34,189 bases of DNA from an uncultured Bacillota bacterium (GTDB taxonomy: Bacteria; Bacillota; Clostridia; Christensenellales; Borkfalkiaceae), in contig CASEFE010000035.1 in NCBI GenBank assembly GCA_949287105.1, positions 1 through 34,189 on the forward strand. The letters are read 5' to 3'. Both the position numbers and the translations under genes were made by a program. The notes under the pieces are model-generated. The model worked only from the letters and a program-made list of their open reading frames with translations. It was not told the DNA's origin and made no database searches. Of this stretch, positions 7,965-16,481 are shown in pieces (the first letter of the stretch is position 1; every line of letters starts with the position of its first letter).

Positions 7965-8064
7965 ACGGGGAAATAATATATTCGGCAGGTAAATTGCGTA
8001 AAAAAAATTGCTTTCAAGTTTGTAATTAGTGCGGACGTTTTGTATATCAATAAAGGAGGAAGTT

Positions 8065-9702
8065 ATGGGGTACCAAGCGTTATATCGAACATTTCGACCT
8101 GCTACGTTGCGCGAGTTGGTGCGTCAGGAACATATTGTCAAGATTCTTGCCAATCAGATTGAGACGGGGCGCGTAGGGCACGCTTATCTTTTTTGCGGAC
8201 CGCGCGGAACGGGTAAAACCAGTACGGCAAAAATTTTTGCGAAGGCGATCAATTGCCTTCATCCGCAGAACGGATCGCCGTGCGGCGAGTGCGAAGCATG
8301 CCGTGCGCTTTCGGATCCGTCTAACTTGGATATAACGGAAATCGATGCGGCTTCGAACAACGGTGTCAACGAGATGCGTGATTTGCGGGAAAAAGTGCAA
8401 TATCCGCCCGTTTCCGTCCGATATAAAGTATATATTGTCGATGAAGTGCATATGTTATCCGATTCGGCGTTCAATGCTCTTTTGAAGACATTGGAGGAGC
8501 CGCCCAAACATGCGGTATTTATTTTGGCGACGACGGAGCCGCATAAACTACCGGCAACGATCCTTTCGCGCTGTATGCGTTTTGATTTTAAGTTGATTCC
8601 GCAGGCGGACATAGAGGCGCACTTAAAATCGGTATTTAAGCAGATCGGCAAGGAATACGAAGACGAAGCGGTCGCCGCGATTGCGCGTGCGGGGGCAGGC
8701 AGCATGCGTGACAGTTTATCGGTTGCCGATATGTGCATTTCATACAGCAAGGGCAAGCTGACGTATAAAGACGTAAACGAAGTGCTCGGCAGTGCGGATT
8801 TTTATGAAATTTGCAAGCTGGGGGAGAGCATACTATCGGGTGATGCGCAGACCGCGCTTAAACAGGCAGAAAAGATCATATCCGAAGGAAAGAGCGTAGG
8901 CGTTCTGGCAAAAGATATATTGGTTTTTCTCAACCGCTGTATGGTAGCGGGGACGTGTAAGGAGGGCAATGCCATTTTGAATCTTCCGGCGGAGATGTAC
9001 GCGGAAGTCAAGCGTATTGCCGAGGGAATGCAGGGAAACAGACTTTTGCGATGCAGTGAAATTTTTGCGGCGTTGGAAAGCGATCTGAGGTATTCTTCGT
9101 CGCCGCGCATCATTTTGGAGACGGCGATTGTCAAGGCAAGTTTGCAACAGACGGATCCGGATATAACAGGCCTAATTCGGCGCATTGAAATTTTGGAAGA
9201 AAAACTTTCCAAAGGAGGAGTGATGCCGAATGCGGAGACTCCGGTGAAAGCGGAACGGCGAAAAGCCGCAGTTTTACCGGATGAAGAGGAAGAGGCTCCG
9301 CCGGAAGAATTTTTTGCACGGCCGGCACCGCAACGGATTTCGGCTATGCCCGCAGGAAAAGAAGAAAATGCGGATCTGAATACACCCGAAGGGCGAAAAA
9401 AGGTACCGGGACTATTCATGCGTGCATTGCGCCGCAACCTGAAAAGCGGTGTATTGTTCACGATGTGCCAGGATCTTTCCCATTCTTTTGAGGGAAATAC
9501 GTTTATTTTGGAAACTTCCAATGAAACGATATATCGGCGTTTGAAGAGTGAAGAAAATTATAAGAGCGTACGGCAGGCACTGGAAAGTATCGGAATTACG
9601 GACTTTGAGATCCGGCAAAAAGGTGCGGAGCGGGATACATTTGAAGAAGATATAGAATCGATTCGGAAAAATTTTCCGGGAACGGATATTGAAATAAAAT
9701 AA
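8065..9702 (+). CDS. dnaX: DNA polymerase III subunits gamma/tau
   Basis: DnaX is the clamp-loader ATPase, 545 aa from the ATG at 8065. That start has a perfect AAAGGAGG SD; a TTG 36 nt upstream does not. The AAA+ core has Walker A GPRGTGKT (45-52), zinc cysteines 64, 73, 76 and 79, Walker B with Asp126-Glu127 (VDEVHML), and sensor 1 ATTEPHKLPATILSRC with the arginine finger. The lid and oligomerisation domains follow to ~375. A charged linker and the tau-specific C-terminal domain (~450-545), which binds polymerase and helicase, complete it. The gene carries an in-phase A AAA AAG heptamer at 9396-9402 and an internal SD at 9211. ybaB and recR follow, the classical dnaX-ybaB-recR order. Confidence 0.95.
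   Translation: MGYQALYRTFRPATLRELVRQEHIVKILANQIETGRVGHAYLFCGPRGTGKTSTAKIFAKAINCLHPQNGSPCGECEACRALSDPSNLDITEIDAASNNGVNEMRDLREKVQYPPVSVRYKVYIVDEVHMLSDSAFNALLKTLEEPPKHAVFILATTEPHKLPATILSRCMRFDFKLIPQADIEAHLKSVFKQIGKEYEDEAVAAIARAGAGSMRDSLSVADMCISYSKGKLTYKDVNEVLGSADFYEICKLGESILSGDAQTALKQAEKIISEGKSVGVLAKDILVFLNRCMVAGTCKEGNAILNLPAEMYAEVKRIAEGMQGNRLLRCSEIFAALESDLRYSSSPRIILETAIVKASLQQTDPDITGLIRRIEILEEKLSKGGVMPNAETPVKAERRKAAVLPDEEEEAPPEEFFARPAPQRISAMPAGKEENADLNTPEGRKKVPGLFMRALRRNLKSGVLFTMCQDLSHSFEGNTFILETSNETIYRRLKSEENYKSVRQALESIGITDFEIRQKGAERDTFEEDIESIRKNFPGTDIEIK
9396..9402 (+). other. In-phase slippery heptamer A AAA AAG in dnaX
   Basis: The zero-frame codons are CGA AAA AAG, so the heptamer is in the phase that allows tandem -1 slippage, identical to the E. 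coli dnaX signal. A -1 shift would add 29 codons and stop at TGA 9489-9491, giving a gamma-like product of about 475 aa. No strong upstream SD stimulator (only GAAGGG, very close) and no strong downstream hairpin are seen, so efficiency is doubtful. Confidence 0.35.
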
Positions 9703-9749
9703 CCCGCGCAAAGCGGAAGCAAGCAAATAATATTGATAGGAGAGCAATC

Positions 9750-10088
9750 ATGGCAGGATTCAAAGGCGGCATGGGCGGCAACATGCAAAATCTTATGAAA
9801 CAGGCACAGAAAATGCAGGAGCAGATGCAGGAAACTGAAAAGCTTCTGAATGATTGGGAGATTGTCGGCACGAGCGGCGGTGAAGCGGTGGTCGTGTATA
9901 TGAATGCGAAAAAGATCATTGACGGGATCGAATTGGATGAAAAAGTTGTTGATCCGGAAGACGTGGAAATGTTGGAAGATCTGATCATGGCGGCGATCAA
10001 TGACGGATATAAAAAGGCGGACGAAGTTTACAAAGAAAAGATGGGTCCGTTTGGCGGCGGCATGGGCGGCATGGGGGGACTTCTCTGA
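9750..10088 (+). CDS. YbaB/EbfC family nucleoid-associated protein
   Basis: This 112-aa DNA-binding protein belongs to the YbaB/EbfC family, whose tweezer-like dimers bind DNA and sit between dnaX and recR in most bacteria. The family core is visible: NLMKQAQKMQEQMQETEKLL, then GTSGGEAVVVYMNAKKII and the VEMLEDLIMAAINDGYKKADE helix. Gly/Met-rich tails occur at both ends (FKGGMGGNM and GGGMGGMGGLL), as is common in the family. The start ATG follows GATAGGAGAGCAATC, a good SD. recR begins 3 nt after the stop. Confidence 0.93.
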   Translation: MAGFKGGMGGNMQNLMKQAQKMQEQMQETEKLLNDWEIVGTSGGEAVVVYMNAKKIIDGIELDEKVVDPEDVEMLEDLIMAAINDGYKKADEVYKEKMGPFGGGMGGMGGLL

Positions 10089-10091
10089 TTT

Positions 10092-10685
10092 ATGCAGGTA
10101 TTCATCGAGCCGATCGGCAAGCTGATCAATGAATTTTCAAAACTTCCCGGGGTAGGGAAAAAGTCAGCGCAGCGATACGCTTACAAAATTATTTCGATGT
10201 CGGACAGTGAGGCGCAGGAATTTGCGTCTGCGATTCTGAATGTAAAAAAGAAAGTGCATTATTGTAAAGTTTGCGGAAATTTTACGGAAAATGAAGTCTG
10301 TCAGATCTGTAAACAGCGGGACGGAAAGACCATATGTGTCGTAAAAGAGCCGAAAGACGTCATCGCGCTTGAAAAACTGCACGAATATAAGGGTGTCTAT
10401 CATGTATTGCACGGCGTCATCAATCCCATGGAAGGGATCGGCCCGAATGATATCAGGATCCGTGAATTGCTTGCCAGAATCAGCGAAAGCGAAGTGGAAG
10501 AGGTAATTTTGGCGACAAATCCGGATGTGGAAGGGGATGCTACGGCAATGTATATAGCAAAACTTTTGAAGCCGCTCGGGGTAAAGTGTACGAGACTGAG
10601 CCGCGGTATTCCGATCGGTTCGGAAATTGAATATACGGACGATGTAACGCTTTCCCGTGCGTTTTTGGAACGGAAAGAAGTCTGA
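10092..10685 (+). CDS. recR: Recombination mediator protein RecR
   Basis: RecR acts with RecF/RecO to load RecA at gaps. All family modules are in order across 197 aa. The N-terminal helix-hairpin-helix is [13 protein letters not shown] (~18-30). The C4 zinc finger is [16 protein letters not shown] (~57-72). The Toprim domain (~80-175) ends in [21 protein letters not shown], and the C-terminal segment is [23 protein letters not shown]. It lies 3 nt after ybaB; no clear SD is visible (the region is G-rich from the upstream glycine codons), so translation is probably coupled. Confidence 0.95.
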   Translation: MQVFIEPIGKLINEFSKLPGVGKKSAQRYAYKIISMSDSEAQEFASAILNVKKKVHYCKVCGNFTENEVCQICKQRDGKTICVVKEPKDVIALEKLHEYKGVYHVLHGVINPMEGIGPNDIRIRELLARISESEVEEVILATNPDVEGDATAMYIAKLLKPLGVKCTRLSRGIPIGSEIEYTDDVTLSRAFLERKEV

Positions 10686-10721
10686 AATATTTCAGAATAA
10701 GTATATGAGGAGGATAAAAAG

Positions 10722-11591
10722 ATGAAGGAACTTCATGGCGTATATCCGGCATTGCTTACGCCTTTAAAAGATGAAAAATTGTATGAGAAAGGATTGGAAA
10801 AGCTGATCGAATACAATCTGAAAAAGGGAGTTACGGGCTTTTATGTCGGCGGAAGTACCGGTGAAGGGTTTTTGATGCGGAAAGAAGAGCGTATGCAGCT
10901 TTTGTCTGCGGTAAAAGCCATCACGGGGGAAAGAGCTGCTTTGATCGCCTATACGGGGAGCCTAAGGATGTCTGAGGCGATCGAGCTGAGCGAAGGAGCC
11001 GCAAAGCTCGGCTACGATGCGATTTCTTCTGTTCCTCCTTTTTATTATGATTACGGTTTTCGGGCGATACGGGAATATTATCAGACATTGGCAAAGACAG
11101 GGTTGCCGCTTTTGGTTTACAGTATAGCATTAAGCGGCGTGAAGCTCGGATTGGACGGTATGAGTGAATTGTTGTCCATCGAAAATGTTGCGGGTCTGAA
11201 ATTTACGGAAACCGACTTCTTTGTTTTACAGCAATTGAAAAAGAAGTTCCCCGAAAAGATAATTTTTAACGGCAAGGATGAAATGCTTGCATCGGGGCTG
11301 ATTGCGGGTGCGGATGGCGGCATCGGCAGTACTTATAATCTGATGGCAGAAAAATATGTTGCGATTTATAAAGCGATGCAAGCAGGCGATGCTGTTAAAG
11401 CGGCGAAGGTACAGGCGGAGGCGAATGAGGTTACAGCCGCTCTTATTCGGGTAGGAGTTATTCCGGGTTTGAAAGTGGCAATGAAGATGGCGGGAATCGA
11501 CGTCGGCGAGTGCCTGCGGCCTTTTGCTCCGTTGACGGAGGAAGAGCAGCAATATTTGAAAACAGCTTTGGAAAAGAGCGGCATACTATAA
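10722..11591 (+). CDS. nanA: N-acetylneuraminate lyase-like aldolase (DHDPS/NAL superfamily)
   Basis: This is a 289-aa class I TIM-barrel aldolase. The phosphate/carboxylate loop GGSTGEGF, catalytic Tyr133 (VYSIALSGVKL) and Schiff-base Lys160 (GLKFTETD) are present. The segment FNGKDEMLASGLIAGADGGIGSTYN strongly resembles E. coli NanA. NanA cleaves sialic acid to ManNAc and pyruvate. The motif VYNIPALSG of E. coli reads VYSIALSG here: Asn to Ser, with one residue fewer and no proline, so substrate range could differ. No other sialic-acid genes (nanE, nanK, transporter) are in the window, leaving the pathway assignment open. AGGAGG upstream of the ATG is a good SD. It lies 36 nt after recR and 26 nt before gpsA, so read-through transcription is likely. 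Confidence 0.75.
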   Translation: MKELHGVYPALLTPLKDEKLYEKGLEKLIEYNLKKGVTGFYVGGSTGEGFLMRKEERMQLLSAVKAITGERAALIAYTGSLRMSEAIELSEGAAKLGYDAISSVPPFYYDYGFRAIREYYQTLAKTGLPLLVYSIALSGVKLGLDGMSELLSIENVAGLKFTETDFFVLQQLKKKFPEKIIFNGKDEMLASGLIAGADGGIGSTYNLMAEKYVAIYKAMQAGDAVKAAKVQAEANEVTAALIRVGVIPGLKVAMKMAGIDVGECLRPFAPLTEEEQQYLKTALEKSGIL

Positions 11592-11617
11592 AAGGCAGAA
11601 AGCTTCGGAGGTAGATT

Positions 11618-12610
11618 TTGAATAAAATTTCTGTTCTGGGATGCGGGCGCTGGGGATCGTTTATAGCCTGGTATCTTGCAACGAAAAAAGGGAAAGAGGT
11701 ATATTCCTGGGGGCCGGAAGAAGATTATTCTTATCAGGTTTTGAAAACGACGGGAAAAAACGAATATGTTACGCTTGCGGAGAGCATAACGCTGACATGC
11801 GATTTGAAAGAGGCGGTTTCGCGGGCCGAGGTGATCATTATCTCCATCTCATCGCAAGGTTTGCGCGGATTTATCCGGCGGATCATGGAATGTGCGGACG
11901 TATCGGATAAGATCTTTGTATTATGCATGAAGGGGATCGAGGTAGAAACGGGGGAGCGTCTTTCGCAGATTCTGGCAGAGGCAGGCATTGCCCCTGAAAA
12001 GATCGCTGTATGGGTAGGCCCCGGGCATATTCAGGATTTTACCGCAGGAATTCCGAATTGCATGGTGATAGACAGCGAAAGCGTAGAGCTGAAAAAAGCG
12101 CTTGCCGACGATTTCAGGAGCGATCTGATCCGTTTTTATTACGGAAACGATCTGATCGGTACGGAGATCGGGGCGGCGGCGAAAAACGTGATGGGCATTG
12201 CCGCAGGTGTTTTGGACGGCGGCGGACTTTCCACGTTGAAAGGCCCGCTGATGTCGCGCGGTGCGCGTGAGGTCGCGCGGCTGATCAAAGCGCTCGGCGG
12301 AAACGAACTTTCCGCATACGGGCTTGCGCACTTGGGCGACTATGAAACGACGCTTTTTTCGCGGCATTCGCATAACCGCATGTACGGTGAAATGCTTGTC
12401 AAAGGTCAGAAGTTTGAAAAGCTTGCAGAGGGAGTGATGACGGCGGCGGCGATGAAAAAGCTGGGCGAAAAATGCGGCGTGGAACTTCCGATCACTGACG
12501 CGGTGTATGATATTTGTTTTCATGATTTGCCGGAGGATGCAAACGGCAAAAATCTTTGCATGGAAGCGATTTTGAAGCTTTTTTCGCGCGATACAAAATT
12601 TGAATTTTAA
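11618..12610 (+). CDS. gpsA: Glycerol-3-phosphate dehydrogenase [NAD(P)+]
   Basis: GpsA reduces dihydroxyacetone phosphate to sn-glycerol-3-phosphate, the backbone of phospholipids. The 330-aa protein begins with a Rossmann nucleotide loop (VLGCGRWGSFIAWYLA, glycines at 8, 10 and 13). It continues with the family segments ISISSQGLRGF, CMKGIE, VGPGHIQDF and the catalytic-lysine region IGAAAKNVMGIAAGVLDG, then LAHLGDYETTLFSRHSHNR. The expected SGPSFA motif reads VGPGHIQDF here, a variant. The start codon is TTG at 11618, supported by CGGAGGTAG directly upstream. It probably shares a transcript with the upstream lyase. Confidence 0.9.
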   Translation: MNKISVLGCGRWGSFIAWYLATKKGKEVYSWGPEEDYSYQVLKTTGKNEYVTLAESITLTCDLKEAVSRAEVIIISISSQGLRGFIRRIMECADVSDKIFVLCMKGIEVETGERLSQILAEAGIAPEKIAVWVGPGHIQDFTAGIPNCMVIDSESVELKKALADDFRSDLIRFYYGNDLIGTEIGAAAKNVMGIAAGVLDGGGLSTLKGPLMSRGAREVARLIKALGGNELSAYGLAHLGDYETTLFSRHSHNRMYGEMLVKGQKFEKLAEGVMTAAAMKKLGEKCGVELPITDAVYDICFHDLPEDANGKNLCMEAILKLFSRDTKFEF

Positions 12611-12623
12611 GAAATCTTTTTTA

Positions 12624-12651
12624 TTGCTTCAATAATTTTGGACAGTAGAAT
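12624..12651 (+). promoter_or_regulatory. Possible promoter for the ABC exporter operon
   Basis: TTGCTT (12624-12629), a 16-bp spacer and TAGAAT (12646-12651). A short GC-rich hairpin (CGCGGC 12659-12664 with GCCGCG 12677-12682) follows in the predicted leader. Weak match; moderate to low confidence. Confidence 0.4.
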
Positions 12652-12699
12652 TGAAAAACGCGGCGGTATCAGAAAAGCCGCGAAATGGCAGAGGAATGT

Positions 12700-14496
12700 A
12701 TGGTAAAGATATTCAAAGTTCTGCATTGCAGGGAATGGCTGTATGCTTTTTTTGCGGCAGGTTTTATAGTGTTGCAGGTATGGCTGGATCTGTTGCTTCC
12801 GGATTATACGAAGACGATTACGGAACTGGCGGTATCGGCGGGTTCGCTGTCGAAGATACTGGAAAACGGCGCATACATGCTGGCTTGTGCGTTGGGAAGT
12901 GCGGCAAGTTCGGTAGTGGTCGGATATTTTGGGGCGCGGATCGCCGCGGCTGTTTCTTTTCGGCTGCGGGCACAGATTTTTGATCGTGTTTCCGATTTTT
13001 CCATGGCGGAGATCAATCGATTTTCCACGGCAAGCCTGATCACGCGTACGACCAACGACGTCATGCAGGTGCAGATGTTGATTTCGATGGGTTTGCAGGT
13101 GATCGTAAAAGCGCCCATTCTCGCGATATGGGCGATCATAAAAATTGCGGGAACGAATTGGGAATGGTCGGTGATCACGCTTTGTGCGGTCGTGTTGATC
13201 GTAACGATGTTCGGCATAATTTTGCTTGTGGTTTTTCCGAAATTTCGGCGTGTACAAAAACTGACGGATAATCTCAACAGCGTAACGCGGGAAAATCTGA
13301 CGGGCGTGCGGGTTGTTCGAGCATACAATGCGGAAGATTATCAGGAAGAAAAGTTTGAAAAAGCCAACCAGGAACTGACAAAGACGCAGCTGTTCACATC
13401 GAGGGCGATGGCGATGGTCAGTCCTGTGATGTCGCTGATCATGAGCGGGCTGACGCTTGCCATTTATTGGGTAGGCGCATGGCTGATCGGAGCTTTACCT
13501 ACGGCGGCGGAACGGGTTTCGCTGTTTGGGCAGATGACCGCTTTTTCCGGTTATGCGATGCAGGTCGTCATGGCGTTCATGATGCTGACCATGATTTTTA
13601 TTATCATGCCGCGCGCGTTGGTATCTATTCGTCGTATTCATGAAGTATTGTCTACGGAACCTTCCATTCAGGACGGGCCGATGAGTACGGTTGCGGAGGG
13701 ATCGGCGAAAGGCGAAGTGGAATTTCAGCATGTTTCCTTCCGTTATCCGGATGCTGCAGAAGACGTGTTGCATGACATTTCTTTCAAGGTAACAAAGGGG
13801 CAGACGGTGGCGTTTATCGGTTCCACAGGCAGCGGAAAATCGACGGTGGTCAATCTTGTTCCGCGGTTTTACGATGCCACGGAAGGAAAGGTACTTGTAG
13901 ACGGAATCGATGTCAAAGATTATACGCTTCATGCTTTGCACGATAAAATCGGGTATGTTTCGCAGCGTGCGGTGATGTTTTCGGGCACGGTGGAAAGCAA
14001 TGTTGCGTACGGAGAGAAGACGGGCGAAACTTTTTCAAGAGAGGATGTGAAGGAAGCGATCCGGATCGCGCAGGGGAAAGATTTTGTAGAGGAAATGGAA
14101 GGCGGGTACGATGCGCATATCGCGCAGGGCGGAACCAATGTATCGGGAGGGCAGAAACAGCGCCTTTCGATCGCGCGGGCGGTATGCAGGCACCCGGAAA
14201 TTTATATTTTTGACGATTCTTTTTCCGCGTTGGATTACAAGACGGATAAACTTTTACGCGCGGCATTGCGCAAAGAAGCGGGTGATGCCACTTGTATGAT
14301 CGTTGCACAGCGGATCGGAACGATCCGCGATGCAGATCTGATCGTCGTATTGGAAGACGGTAAATGCGTCGGGCAAGGTACGCACGAAGAATTGATGCAG
14401 ACTTGCGAAGTTTACAAAGAAATAGCCTATTCGCAATTATCCAAAGAGGAATTGGAACAGGAGTTTGCAAGAAAGGAGGTGAAGGGCGATGCGTGA
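12700..14496 (+). CDS. ABC exporter half-transporter, degenerate-site subunit
   Basis: This type I ABC exporter fuses a six-helix membrane domain (~15-310) to an ATPase domain (~335-590). The ATG at 12700 is preferred because AGAGGA lies 5 nt upstream; an in-frame ATG at 12685 lacks an SD. Numbering from 12700: Walker A GSTGSGKST starts at ~374, followed by the Q-loop YVSQ and signature VSGGQ (~481-485). Walker B is IFDDSFSALD, so the catalytic Glu is replaced by Asp (~506), and the switch His is Gln (~537, IVAQRIG). This is the degenerate ATP-site pattern of heterodimeric exporters such as TM287/288 or LmrCD. The partner gene overlaps by 8 nt. Substrate unknown: drug, lipid or peptide export are all possible. 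Confidence 0.9.
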   Translation: MVKIFKVLHCREWLYAFFAAGFIVLQVWLDLLLPDYTKTITELAVSAGSLSKILENGAYMLACALGSAASSVVVGYFGARIAAAVSFRLRAQIFDRVSDFSMAEINRFSTASLITRTTNDVMQVQMLISMGLQVIVKAPILAIWAIIKIAGTNWEWSVITLCAVVLIVTMFGIILLVVFPKFRRVQKLTDNLNSVTRENLTGVRVVRAYNAEDYQEEKFEKANQELTKTQLFTSRAMAMVSPVMSLIMSGLTLAIYWVGAWLIGALPTAAERVSLFGQMTAFSGYAMQVVMAFMMLTMIFIIMPRALVSIRRIHEVLSTEPSIQDGPMSTVAEGSAKGEVEFQHVSFRYPDAAEDVLHDISFKVTKGQTVAFIGSTGSGKSTVVNLVPRFYDATEGKVLVDGIDVKDYTLHALHDKIGYVSQRAVMFSGTVESNVAYGEKTGETFSREDVKEAIRIAQGKDFVEEMEGGYDAHIAQGGTNVSGGQKQRLSIARAVCRHPEIYIFDDSFSALDYKTDKLLRAALRKEAGDATCMIVAQRIGTIRDADLIVVLEDGKCVGQGTHEELMQTCEVYKEIAYSQLSKEELEQEFARKEVKGDA

Positions 14497-16357
14497 AGAA
14501 GGACAAAACCATCCTCCGTTTCGTAGGGGGCCGGGCGGTCCCGGACCCGGTCCGAGACATGGCCCTCCGATCGGTGAAAAGCCGAAAAATTTCAAAGAGG
14601 CAATGGGAAAACTGGTTCGTTCGCTCAAACCGTTCTTTGTTCCGATCCTTATTGCCCTGTTTTTTGCCGTTGGCGGTTGTTTGCTCAACCTGTTCGGACC
14701 GGAATATTTGAGTCAGCTGACGAACACCATCAGTGCATCGTTCGATATCATACAGGGAACTGTACGAGAAATGGATTACGAGCGAGTATTCAGCCTTTGT
14801 ATTTTTTTGGTAGGACTGTATACAGTTGGACTTCTTTGTTCGTATGTGCAGGGATTGCTGATGGCGACGGTCACGCAAAAAAATTCACGGATGCTGCGCA
14901 GCCGAATCAGTGAAAAGATCAACCGTTTGCCTTTGCGGTATTATGATTCGCACACGGTCGGGGATACGCTGTCGCGCGTGACCAACGACGTGGATATGAT
15001 CGGGCAGACATTGAACCAGTCGGTTGCGACGTTCGTGACGGCGATCGTGATGCTGATCGGCAGTACCGTGTTGATGTTCATTACAAACTGGATCATGGCA
15101 TTTACGGCGATCGGAGCGAGCCTGATCGGGTTTGTGTTTATGTTTTTGATCATGAGCCGCTCGCAGAAATATTTTATACGTCAGCAGAATCTGCTCGGTG
15201 AAATCAACGGGCATATTGAGGAGACGTACGCCGGGCATAATGTAATCAAAGCATATAACGCGGAGGCGCAAGTCAAGCAGGTGTTTGGCGATGTAAACGG
15301 CAGGCTTTACAGCAATGCATGGAAATCGCAGTTTTTTTCCGGTTTGATGGGGCCGTTGATGAATTTTATCAGCAATCTCGGATATGTGGCGGTATGCGTG
15401 GTCGGGGCGTTGCTTGTATCGGGAAAGACGATCGGAACAACGTTTGGGGATGTCGTTGCATTCATGATGTATGTTCGGTTATTTACTTCGCCGTTGACGC
15501 AGCTTTCACAGGTGCTTACGAGTATGCAAACGGCAGCGGCTGCAGGGGAACGCGTCTTTGCGTTTTTAGATGAAGAGGAAGTGTCTGATGAGAGCGGAAA
15601 AACGCTTCGTTTAGAGCCGTCGTCGGTAAAAGGAGATGTGGAATTTTCGCATGTCAAATTCGGATATGACGAATCGCGTACGATCATTCATGATTTTTCG
15701 GCGGAAGCGAAAGCGGGGCAGAAAATTGCCATCGTGGGGCCGACCGGTGCAGGAAAGACAACAATGGTCAATCTTTTGATGCGGTTTTATGAATTGGACG
15801 GCGGCTGTATAAAAATAGACGGAATACCGACAAACGAACTGACACGGGAAAACGTGCGCGATTTGTTTTGTATGGTTTTGCAGGATACATGGCTATTTGA
15901 AGGAACCATTCGCGAAAACATCATTTACAGCAAAGAGAATGTAGCGGAAGAAGACGTTATTCGGGCATGCAAGGCAGTGGGGCTTCATCATTTTGTAAAG
16001 ACGCTTCCGAAAGGTTACGATACTGTTTTGGATGATAAAGCAAATTTATCGGCAGGTCAGAAACAGCTCGTTACGATTGCGCGCGCGATGATCGAGAATG
16101 CGCCGATGCTCATTCTGGACGAGGCAACAAGTTCCGTCGATACGCGAACCGAAGTGCTTATCCAGAAAGCGATGGATAAACTTACGGAAGGAAGGACCTC
16201 TTTTATCATTGCGCACAGACTTTCGACCATTAAAAATGCCGATCTTATTCTGGTTATGAGAGACGGAGACATTGTTGAAAAAGGAAACCATGAAGAGTTG
16301 CTTGCGCAGAACGGATTTTATGCAGATTTATACAATTCTCAATTTGAGCAGGCGTAA
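14489..16357 (+). CDS. ABC exporter half-transporter, catalytic-site subunit
   Basis: This is the partner subunit (622 aa). An unusual Pro/Gly-rich cytosolic N-terminus (FRRGPGGPGPGPRHGPP) precedes the membrane domain (~40-350) and the ATPase domain (~380-615). Walker A is GPTGAGKTT, the Q-loop is MVLQDTW, Walker B is LILDEATSSVD with the catalytic Glu intact, and the switch His is intact in IIAHRLST. The signature reads LSAGQ rather than LSGGQ. The signature of one subunit faces the Walker motifs of the other, so this altered signature completes the degenerate site of the upstream subunit, while its own Walker site pairs with VSGGQ. A very strong SD (AAAGGAGGTGA) lies within the upstream gene, and the 8-nt overlap should keep subunits equimolar. 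A terminator follows immediately. Confidence 0.93.
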   Translation: MREEGQNHPPFRRGPGGPGPGPRHGPPIGEKPKNFKEAMGKLVRSLKPFFVPILIALFFAVGGCLLNLFGPEYLSQLTNTISASFDIIQGTVREMDYERVFSLCIFLVGLYTVGLLCSYVQGLLMATVTQKNSRMLRSRISEKINRLPLRYYDSHTVGDTLSRVTNDVDMIGQTLNQSVATFVTAIVMLIGSTVLMFITNWIMAFTAIGASLIGFVFMFLIMSRSQKYFIRQQNLLGEINGHIEETYAGHNVIKAYNAEAQVKQVFGDVNGRLYSNAWKSQFFSGLMGPLMNFISNLGYVAVCVVGALLVSGKTIGTTFGDVVAFMMYVRLFTSPLTQLSQVLTSMQTAAAAGERVFAFLDEEEVSDESGKTLRLEPSSVKGDVEFSHVKFGYDESRTIIHDFSAEAKAGQKIAIVGPTGAGKTTMVNLLMRFYELDGGCIKIDGIPTNELTRENVRDLFCMVLQDTWLFEGTIRENIIYSKENVAEEDVIRACKAVGLHHFVKTLPKGYDTVLDDKANLSAGQKQLVTIARAMIENAPMLILDEATSSVDTRTEVLIQKAMDKLTEGRTSFIIAHRLSTIKNADLILVMRDGDIVEKGNHEELLAQNGFYADLYNSQFEQA

Positions 16358-16362
16358 AATTG

Positions 16363-16401
16363 ACCTGGGGCAAACATTCTGTTTGCCCCAGGTATTTTTT
16401 T
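16363..16401 (+). terminator. Rho-independent terminator after the ABC exporter operon
   Basis: A perfect 13-bp stem (ACCTGGGGCAAAC, 16363-16375, with its complement at 16381-16393) has the 5-nt loop ATTCT. It is followed by ATTTTTTT. Confidence 0.95.
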
Positions 16402-16481
16402 ACCTTGAAAATAAAAGCAGAAACGGTTAAAAGAGAGAAAGAAAAGTCAAGTGATGATAAGTTTTCCGTAAACGCAGGATA

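Noticed and set aside
7965..8064. SRP RNA (ffs) or strong promoter upstream of dnaX
   Set aside because: The 100-nt gap lacks SRP RNA helix 8 sequences. TTGCGT and TGTAAT are 21 bp apart, too far for a sigma-A promoter.
13913..14878. 321-codon minus-strand ORF across the ABC exporter junction
   Set aside because: It spans two conserved ABC genes on the opposite strand and has Arg/Pro/His-rich antisense-type composition. No initiation signal is seen.
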